A stretch of DNA of 64,000 nucleotides from Toxorhynchites rutilus septentrionalis. Lineage: Eukaryota; Arthropoda; Insecta; Diptera; Culicidae. The first letter of the stretch is position 1, and the number at the start of each line of letters is the position of its first letter. A program made the position numbers and the translations under genes. The notes under the pieces were generated by a model. The model worked only from the letters and a program-made list of their open reading frames with translations. It made no database searches and was not told where the DNA came from. The stretch covers positions 237,245,664-237,309,663 of the forward strand of contig NC_073745.1 of assembly GCF_029784135.1 (NCBI RefSeq), in the 5' to 3' direction. This document shows, piece by piece, positions 56,400 through 64,000 of the stretch.

Positions 56400-56759
56400 A
56401 CTGACCTTCACCGTCGTAAGACTCAGGTCTCCAGCGAATGCATATTAAATTTGATTCGACTATGTGTAATCTTTACGAAAATAAATCTGATCATCGTTCC
56501 ATCCCATTATGTGTAGCACTAGCAACTCTTCGACAACTGCTTAATGAAGCTCCTCAACAAAACGTCCATTCCCAACTCAATATTTTTTTCAATATTGTGT
56601 GAATGACGAGCCTAAATATCCCAATTCCCCATTTCCCAAAACAGGTTCATTCAGTCATAATACTAATTCCAAAATCATTGGACAAGAGAATATTTCTGAA
56701 TTCACCGCAAAACTAAACTATTGTGAATAGATTTGGATACCCCGAGTTTTACTCGGACA
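56400..56759 (+). pseudogene. Possible Gag-like remnant sharing 46 bp with the Gypsy element
   Basis: A plus-strand stretch has coding-like codons (SKIIGQENISEFTAKLNYCE, about 56655-56730) and then TAG. The last 46 bp (56714-56759) are the exact inverse of 62051-62096, the upstream end of the Gypsy element. After that the two diverge but keep some resemblance. It could be the opposite-orientation piece of a related element created by inversion. Confidence 0.4.
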
Positions 56760-57094
56760 CTCAACCATTTCCCACCCACAATGCACCCCAACCCACTGTA
56801 CTGAATGTTTACACCAGAAAAACTGGTCACCATATACATTCACAATGATATACCGAAACTGTTATACAACATTCACAGTATATTTTTACATCGAAGAGTT
56901 AATTGTGCCTGTGCTTTAACACTGGGTTAAATATCGAATCTCGAAGCAAAGTGAGTGTGATCTGCAGTTCTATTGTGCACGCTGAATCAAAGAGATCAGG
57001 AACTGGATCATCCGTTGGAAATTTTCCTTGGCCGGAAAATGAACGGGGGGAGTATTAATATATTTCTTTAATTTTTTGAATCGTTGTGCTTTGA
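56760..57094. other. No recognisable gene
   Basis: AT-rich spacer between the inverted repeat and the 3' tail of the next non-LTR fragment. Confidence 0.4.
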
Positions 57095-57905
57095 TTTGAT
57101 TTGATTTATTAATCCATCTGACTCATAGTCTTAATGAAAATAACTTAACCTAATGATGTGGAGGATGTCTAGAGCGGAGGATTTTCTGTCTAAACACTGT
57201 CGAAGACATATCGAAATCAAACAAATGTGACACTTCGTTGAATGCTCTTGTCATAGTGGACATCGGCTCAAAGTAACCGAATAGCGAGCGGTGGAATGGA
57301 ACAGCCAGCATCTGATCCAGAGTTCGTCGTTGAATCCGGGTGGGAGCGTTCAGTGACATTTTTGCAAGTAGGCTGGGACAGTCAGCTTCTCCATTCAAAA
57401 TCTTCGCTGCAAAGACTGCTTGTTGAACAGAGCGTCGTTGTTCAAGGGTATCCATTCCCAGCAGGCGGCACCGATCAATATAAGGAGGGAGATTAATGCG
57501 ATCCCTCCAAGGAAGCAAGCGCAGGGCGAAACGAACAAATCGTCGTTGTATGCGTTCAATCCTGTCGATCCAAATAGCTTGATAGGGACTCCAAATCACT
57601 GACGAGGATTCAAGGATTGATCGAACCAACGAACAGTAGAGCGTTTTGAGGCAATGCATGTCAGTGAACTCTTTAGTTGTCCGCATGATGAGTCCTAGCA
57701 ATCTATTGGCACGATCAATAGCTATGGAGCGATGATCATTGAAGGTCAGCCTAGAGTCAAGCCGAACTCCTAAGTCTGTTACTTGATGCATTCGTTCAAT
57801 AACTATATCATCAATTTTGTACTCCCAGTGGATGGGATTGGCAGAGCGACAAAATGTTATCACGGAGCATTTGTTAATACTGAGCATCATGTTGTTCAGT
57901 TTACA
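57095..57905 (-). mobile_element. 5'-truncated non-LTR retrotransposon fragment (same family as 3785-5112)
   Basis: One frame of about 246 codons (57890-57150) holds only the last part of the RT and the C-terminus: LSINKCSVITFCRS, HQVTDLGVRLDSRLTFNDH, KTLYCSLVRSILESSSVIWSPYQ, RRFVRFALRLLPWRDRINLP. It shares the LYCSLVRSILES-SVVW/SVIW block and its surroundings with the fragment at 3785-5112. The 3' end is an AAATC-type simple-repeat tail (plus-strand TTTGATTTGATTTGATTT, 57095-57115). The upstream catalytic box is missing through 5' truncation, but the remaining frame is intact, so this copy is younger. Confidence 0.87.
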
Positions 57906-58359
57906 CCATTCGACAAACAGATTTTTTTCTTTGTGTGTTTTTCCTTTCCTTTTCAGTTTCAGGTAAACTTTCGGAAAAATTGGATTATTCCGACGAATAT
58001 GGAAATGGATTAATGAACAATGAGGTCAATGTGGACCACAAGGATCACATTTCAAAGATGGACGAAAATTACTGAAGGATAATGGAAACAATTACTTAAC
58101 TAAATTGAAGACGGAAGGACAACTGAAGGACATTCATTTGATTTGAAAGATGGACGGAAATACTTACATACCTAAAAGGACATCCATCTAATCATAAGGG
58201 AAGGACCTAATATACTTAAATTGATGAAGGAAGAACTACAATAAACGTACGTGGGAAATACCATGAAGAACAGGAATAATACGGTATACAATTCGAATAT
58301 TGCTAATCTAAATACTATCTTATTCTACAGTTATGGTTACTATTCGTGGAAATGTGTCG
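57906..58359. other. No recognisable gene
   Basis: Purine-rich, with repeated ACGGAAGGACAA and GAAGGA-type motifs. No coding capacity recognised. Confidence 0.4.
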
Positions 58360-58858
58360 AGTTAGGGATGTCTATTTTTCCTATTTCTTCACTCCCTGAC
58401 ATAGTCCTATAAGGATTTCTTTGATCCTTTCTATCCCATGTCGTTGGGGTAAAATGCTAAATGCTCATTCATAACGTCACCAGTAGATTGTAGATTTTGT
58501 GGGACGGCTCGACTCAGTATTTGAGGAGACTTGGAATGGCTATTTAGATTTTTGTGCAAGCTGTTTGCTGCGTGGTCCACTAAAAGTATACATAGCTGAA
58601 ATATTTTGAGGCATGGCTATTTTTCTCCTATTCTTTCATTCTTAGACATTGTCCTGGAAGGATTTATTTTATCCTTTTTCTCCCAGGTTGTTTGATTTTG
58701 ATACTAAATGCTCATTCTTAACGTCACCAGTAGATTGCTTATTTTGTGGGACGGCTCGACTCAATAGCTGAGGAGACTTTGAATGGCTATTTATATTTTT
58801 GTGCAAACTAATTGCTGCGTGGTCAACTAAAAAAAAGTCTACATAGCTGAATATTTAT
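58360..58858. repeat. Two ~248-bp tandem units downstream of the Gypsy integrase
   Basis: 58364-58607 and 58612-58855 share ATGCTAAATGCTCATTC-TAACGTCACCAGTAGATTG, TTTTGTGGGACGGCTCGACTCA, GAGGAGACTT-GAATGGCTATTTA and TGCTGCGTGGTC-ACTAAAA blocks. The pair lies immediately 3' of the Gypsy pol and may belong to its 3' UTR. Confidence 0.85.
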
Positions 58859-58863
58859 TTCTG

Positions 58864-59484
58864 TTAAAAATTTGGAAGTGTAAGTTTTTTGAGATATTTG
58901 CAATGAAATACACCAAGTCTTTTCCCATTTTCATCATCTACTTCGTAGCAATGATCACCTATGCGTCTTTTGATTTGCGCCCGAACATATTTCGGTGCCA
59001 ATTTCGCACAGTATCCTTTCCCTTTGTCCGATAACTCCGTGTTCTTTTTAAGGACTTTTTCACCCACAGAATATGTTGGACAGTTGGCGTTCGATCTCAA
59101 ATTGTAATATCGAGAGTGTTTTTCAAAAGCTTTCTTGATGTTTTCTCTAATTTGCTGGTATAATTCATTTTTTTCTAGAACACCTAAACCGTGAGTTTCG
59201 GAGGAATTGTCTCTCATATGACGATACTCTCTTCCGTCGGAGATCATATTCCTTCCGAACATCACAAAATATGGTGAATATTGGGTCGCCTCATGGACTG
59301 AATTTCTCATGGCACTCGCAATTGTTTGGATGTTATTAGCCCAATCTTTATGCCTGTTTTTGATTGTGGCTCTTATTGCTGTAGTCATCACTCTATTCAC
59401 CCTTTCAGAGTCATTTATTTGGGGGTGGTAACTAGGAGTTTTCCAGTGCGTAACATGGTATCGGTTCAAAAGATCTTCAAACAA
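58864..59484 (-). pseudogene. Gypsy integrase, C-terminal part
   Basis: Continues the integrase core after a frameshift at 59477-59484. HWKTPSYHPQINDSERVNRVMTTAIR contains the catalytic Glu, and GEKVLKKNTELSDKGKGYCAKLAPKYV with the terminal GDHCYEVDDENGKRLGVFH is the usual C-terminal domain. The rest is open to its stop. Confidence 0.93.
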
Positions 59485-61156
59485 TTTTTAACGTAAATTG
59501 AGTCCCATTGTCGGTCAGGATCACTTCCGGAACCCCAAATAACAGAAAAATCATGTTTTCCACGAATGGAACAAGAGACTCTGCTGTTGCTTGCCTGAAT
59601 GGCTGGATTAACACGAATTTACTGAACACATCCGTGACAACCAGTAAACAGGTGTTTTTACCCTTCCCCGAAGCGGGTAGGGGCCCAACATAATCCATCG
59701 TTAGAAACTGCCATGGATGGTCAGCTATTTTTTTCTGCGTTACTAGAGGAGTTGTTGTATTGACATTGGTCGCTTTGCTAGTTTGACAAGTTAGACATTG
59801 CTTACAATATTTTTTTATTTCCGAGTTCATTGATGGCCAGTAATATTTTCCCTTAATTGCATTTAGGGTTTTCTCGAAACCTAAATGCGCTCTTTCGTGA
59901 ATTTCTTTCATAATTTCGGTCCTTTGAGGTTTGGGTGGATATTGCTTCCATTGAAACCTGTGATCTTCTAGTTTACTCCTATGTTTTACAAGTTTGTAGA
60001 TTTGGTTATCAACCACGCGAAAGTCGGAAAATTTTTGAGGATCACTAGAAATTTTCTTTATGAGATCCTGATAATCTGGATCAATTTGGATTGTGGAAAT
60101 TGTTTCTAATGAACGTGACAAGCAGTCAGCCGTAATGTTTTGTTTCCCTTTTCTGTACTCCAGCTCGATATCATATGCTTGTATCTTTAGAGCCCATCTC
60201 ATTAGTTTCGAATTTCCGGACTCGACTCCAATGGTAAAGAGCCATAATAAGCTTCTCGCATCTGTGATAACCTTGAACTTTGTACCTTCGACGAAATGTC
60301 TGAAGTGCTCAATCGCGAGTAACACACCCAAACACTCCATTTCTACGCTAGCATATTTCCTTTGTGTGCTATTCAGTTTTTTGCTGAAATAGCCAATAAT
60401 TCGAGCTTCGCCCTCAATATGTTGAATGAGCGCTGCTCCAACAGCGTTATCGGATGCGTCTGACTCGATCACAAACGGCAGGCTAAAATCCGGATTGACT
60501 AGAATTGGGGCAGAGATTAGAGCAGTCTTTAGCTTTTGGAATCCTCGTTCTGCTGCTTCTGTCCAAACGATTTTCTTTGGTCCCTTTTTGAGCAGATCAG
60601 AAATGGGAGACACGATCTCGCTATAATCGCGAATAAATCGCTGGTAGAAACCCGCGAGACCAAGAAGTCGTCGTATGTCCTTCACATTTTTCGGTCTGTG
60701 ATAATTTAATATTGGCTCTATTCTTGTGTTGTCAATGGTAACACCCTCACTTGTCAGTAGGTAGCCCAGGTAGTTAACCTGCTTTCTACAAAACCGCGAT
60801 TTATCCAGTGAAATGGTTAAATTTGCCTTGGTTAGTTTTCTGGCAACTATTCCTAGTAGTTTAAGATGCTCTTCTAAAGTCATTGTCGCTATCACAATGT
60901 CGTCGAGGTATACAAATACCTGTGGCTCAAGGTCAAACCCAATGACCTTGTCCATAAGTCGACACATTGTAAAAGGGGCATTCGTCAGGCCAAAGGGACA
61001 CACTTTAAATCTGTACAGACCCTTCGATGTTCTAAAAGCTGTGTAGTCTCGGCACTCCTCTTTAAGAGGAATTTGAAAGTACGCATCCTTCAAATCTATC
61101 ACGGAGAAAAATCTAGCGCTACCTAGTCTATGAAAAATACCTCTCATGTCCCGCAT
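59477..61156 (-). pseudogene. Gypsy reverse transcriptase, RNase H and integrase N-terminal part
   Basis: 559 codons. RT from the second conserved block: ARFFSVIDLKDAYFQIPL, FKVCPFGLTNAPFTMCRLMD and the catalytic VYLDDIVIA. RNase H follows, with FVIESDASDNAVGAALIQ and LEYRKGKQNITADCLSR. The integrase HHCC zinc domain is next (HERAHLGFEKTLNAIKGKYYW...CKQCLTCQ), then the first two catalytic Asp residues (LTMDYVGPLP, VILTDNGTQF). It is cut there by a frameshift. The first ~100 RT residues are missing upstream. Confidence 0.95.
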
Positions 61157-61269
61157 TGGGTATGAGTCTTTTCCTTGTTTTAGAGTTACAGTTACAGTCT
61201 GGTTCTTGTTTTAGAGTTACAGGTATAGTCTCAATGGGATGGACGTAAAAATGGTGAGACTCAATAGTT

Positions 61270-61536
61270 TTTTTTTTTATCTTCGCTTATTTTTCGTCGG
61301 CCTATTTCCGCCACTTTAGTGCCAATCACCGACATCAGGGAAGCGACTCCACCTGTTCCTACCTATCAGACTCAACAACTCATGAGCCGGGCCAACTTCT
61401 TTTACTTCCCCTCCGAAGGAAGACGTAACCAGAGATTTTTCGCCTCAGAAAATCCCAACGACGCCAGCTGGGATTGAACCCAGACCGATCAGATTGTGAG
61501 GCTGTTACGCTAACCACACAACCACTGGCGCCGTCA
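61270..61536 (-). mobile_element. tRNA-derived SINE, family A, copy 3, inside the Gypsy element
   Basis: Same sequence as the copies at 7870 and 55999, in minus orientation with its A tail at 61270. ACTCAATAGTT flanks it (61259-61269 and 61537-61547). It inserted between protease and RT of the Gypsy element and must be younger than it. Confidence 0.94.
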
Positions 61537-62077
61537 ACTCAATAGTTGATTTCCTATTAATTCCTATTTGGTGTATTTCCTCTATACCATCGACTCCTCG
61601 TATCATTGGTTCTATTCTAAACGCTTTCCAGAAATTTATGCCCAAGATTAAATTGCGACTAATCTCTGGAACTATTGCTATTGGGATTATTTTGGTTACT
61701 CCCCGGAAAGTAACAGGAATGTTCGCGTAGCCTTCGCATGAATATTGCGTTTCATCAGCAGTGCAAATGCGAATCGGAGACGGTAAAACTTTGAGACCAT
61801 ATTGCTCGATTAAATTTTTGGAATTTGTGACGCTTATGCTCGCACCAGAATCCAATAATGCTTCTATTTCTGTTTCAAAAATTTTAATTTTAACATGAGG
61901 ACACTGGCTTAGTTGAATGTGAATCTCGTGTATGGTTCTAAAAGGATTAAAAAAAAATTCTGATTTTCTGGGAATCTTTTTCATAACAGGGCTGCTAGAC
62001 TTCCCATTTCTGCATCCCGATTTCAGTTTCCCGAGGTCGGAAATGTAGAATGTCCGAGTAAAACTCGGGGTATCCAA
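61537..62077 (-). pseudogene. Gypsy aspartic protease region
   Basis: The active-site motif IEALLDSGASISVTN lies near 61840-61870 and the second conserved ILGINFW block near 61640. The frame begins somewhere upstream of the inverted-repeat boundary and is cut by the SINE downstream. The protease processes Gag-Pol in Ty3/Gypsy elements. No Gag zinc knuckle precedes it, so the upstream end is truncated. Confidence 0.9.
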
Positions 62078-62102
62078 ATCTATTCACAATAGTTTACCAA
62101 TA

Positions 62103-62177
62103 GCACACCAATAATAAATAAGTAAATAAATAATCCAAAAATATCACATGATGAAAACAGTTGTGGCAACTGTTACA
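62103..62177. repeat. 75-bp direct repeat, right copy
   Basis: Identical to 55819-55893. It begins 6 bp after the end of the 46-bp inverted repeat. Confidence 0.95.
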
Positions 62178-64000
62178 AAGTGCCTTTTTCTTATTCTAGA
62201 ATATTGTTGAATGAAATGTATAAATTAATGTTAGTGGCGTGGAATATTTATTAAATATAATGCATAAGATCATTACTGGACTGTTCTTATTTGATTTCAG
62301 TCTCTTTTGTAACTGGATTGAACGGATCCATATATTAAATATTCGTCGTTAGATTCATACTTTCAAAAGCAAAACATAAATGTTTGACTTTCGCATAGTT
62401 ATTCGCTAAATATAATGGTCATACATATAAACCTTTGTGAAAAAATTTCACTTATGGAACAATTGTAAACAGTAAACTATAAACTAATCGGTAGCTTATT
62501 GTTATTTTTAACAGTTACAGTTTCGGGGATTTTTTTTATAATGGACAATATCGACAAGAAAACAAGAAAAAGAAAAGGAAGTTCCTAGAAATCCTTTTAT
62601 ATCATCTTTAATTCTTTAGTTTACCAGGAAAACAGAGACCAAGAATATTAGAAATATGCAAATTTTATATTCCAGAACCTTTATTATCTAGTAATTATCT
62701 AGAAGGTCGTTATACATCTTTCTCTTCGATAAAAGACCCGAAAAACACGCAACAACTGCATGAAAAGTAAAAAATATGTTTGTTTCGAGCATGTAGTTAT
62801 GCTATGTTCTGATTCTTACTCCAATGAATCACAATCGATTAATACGTTTTTATGTTATTTTATAGCTCTTTATACTCCCATGGATTATATTTAGTTGTTG
62901 ACTTTTAATTAATAACAGTGAAAAATTCGAATTTCGTTATTTGTGTTGGAATATCAAAAATTACTCTATTTTGAGGAGGCTTAATTAGATGAATATTAAA
63001 ATATAATAAGGACGTTTAACATATGTTTTGGAGTTTTTTCATTCAATCATACCCTCTTCTTCAAATAAATGTCAATAAAGCCTGAAAAATACACAATGGC
63101 ATCATTACAGAGAAGTTCAATTTTCTGTCTGTGACACCGCGCGAGTATACGTGTTATGATTTTGCACGCGAGTACAGGAGGGTTAATGATGCTGTAAACA
63201 AACTGAATGAGAGATCGCGCTCAAAATTGATATTAAAACCACTGACCGTAGAATTAACTTTTTAAAAAATTTAAAAAATAGAAAAACGTTCAGCGGGAAT
63301 TGAAATTATGAATTCCCGGAATATGTTTGACAGAATGTATTTTTTCCGTAAAAGGCAAATACATAGGGACTTTCGGATGAATTTTGTACCAAATACAACA
63401 CGCTAGGTATACTGCTAGTTTCGTCGTAATGACCATTGGATACCGTTTGCATTTTTATTGGTAAACTTGGATGATATGAGAATTCAGGTTTCTCCAAACT
63501 ATGAATTATGTATTTGCAAATCAATAAATAAGTTAGGTCAAATTCGATATATAAATAATAATAAATACGACAGCAATGAATTGCACCTCCTTCGAGTGAC
63601 TAGAGGAAACCCCTGCATTATTTCCTAGCAATTTCTGTTTCTATTAAGTTGACTAGTTCCATCATCAAACAATTTGTGAGTAATTGCTTCACATAATACT
63701 AAAAATGTTCATTTCATTATTTCAAACGCAACAACTGTTAAAATCGCTTCGTTAAAATGAGTGTGAGATGAAGGTTTCATCTAATTCTAGAGATTAGATT
63801 TGTAATATCATATCATTCCAATGCATTTTTCAAACGAGTAGAGAGTATTTTCCAATTTGATTGTTTTTGATTCTCAGTTTGTTCGAGTCCGCTGCTGTGG
63901 ATCGTGTTCTCTCATCACACTGTTAATACTAAGTTTTTTTTGGTATTAAATTCTGGGTGTGAGTATGGTATTTTTTGCGTGACAGATTAGATACTTTTGC
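62178..64000. other. No recognisable gene
   Basis: AT-rich sequence to the end of the window. The open frame 63306-63524 (minus) has no motif. Nothing else can be supported. Confidence 0.45.

Larger units (their letters stand above)
58864..62096 (-). mobile_element. Ty3/Gypsy LTR retrotransposon, partial, split by a SINE
   Basis: Minus-strand order is protease, (SINE), RT, RNase H and integrase. No LTRs are recognisable on either side, and gag is missing. The frame is broken by a deletion between protease and RT, the SINE and a frameshift within integrase. The right boundary coincides with the 46-bp inverted repeat ending at 62096. Confidence 0.9.

Overview
The window looks like euchromatic-to-intermediate DNA of a culicine mosquito, most likely an Aedes species. 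That assignment is inference. It rests on AT-rich, intron-containing, repeat-dominated sequence, a Bel/Pao element whose Gag carries a PHD finger, three tRNA-derived SINE families, and several non-LTR, Tc1/mariner and hAT families of the kind that fill Aedes genomes. Only two intact host genes are visible: an RNF5/RNF185-type membrane E3 ubiquitin ligase (minus strand, two exons, 9782-10527) and a PXMP2/Mpv17-family membrane protein (plus strand, three exons, 30705-31805). Nearly everything else that can be interpreted is mobile DNA, much of it nested.

Layout. 1-9.7 kb: non-LTR and Bel/Pao remnants, SINE fragments and long stretches with nothing recognisable. 9.7-10.6 kb: the ubiquitin ligase. 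11.9-18.1 kb: a Tc1/mariner-like transposase fragment, two copies of one SINE, and an unidentified coding-like stretch split by the second of these SINEs. 19.4-27.9 kb: a full-length, young Bel/Pao retrotransposon (minus strand; LTRs almost identical; 5-bp target duplication) sitting inside the first bases of a Harbinger-like element with 3-bp TTA target duplications. 28.3-29.9 kb: a hairpin MITE and a 1-kb hAT-type element rich in GAGCTG motifs. 30.7-31.8 kb: the PXMP2-like gene.

32-51 kb is the most interesting part. Six copies of one repeat family share a palindromic 5' end (GACGTAGGACTACGTC), a matching subterminal inverted repeat, a 21-nt hairpin close to the 3' end, and insertion into T tracts. 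These are hallmarks of non-autonomous Helitron-like elements of the Helentron/HINE type. Two copies interrupt one non-LTR RNase H reading frame, so their ends can be fixed nearly to the base. One copy carries two decayed histone H2A genes, apparently with promoter and histone 3' stem-loop, which points to capture of host gene sequence. Other copies carry a conserved TATA/initiator core or arrays of ~115-bp tandem repeats.

51-64 kb: a non-LTR ORF1 fragment, a Tc1-like element with two direct repeats in each inverted terminus (IR/DR layout), a Ty3/Gypsy retrotransposon split by a SINE, a second CR1/Jockey-like non-LTR fragment, and a rearranged block bounded by 75-bp direct repeats and containing a 46-bp inverted repeat. 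The last ~1.8 kb holds nothing I can name.
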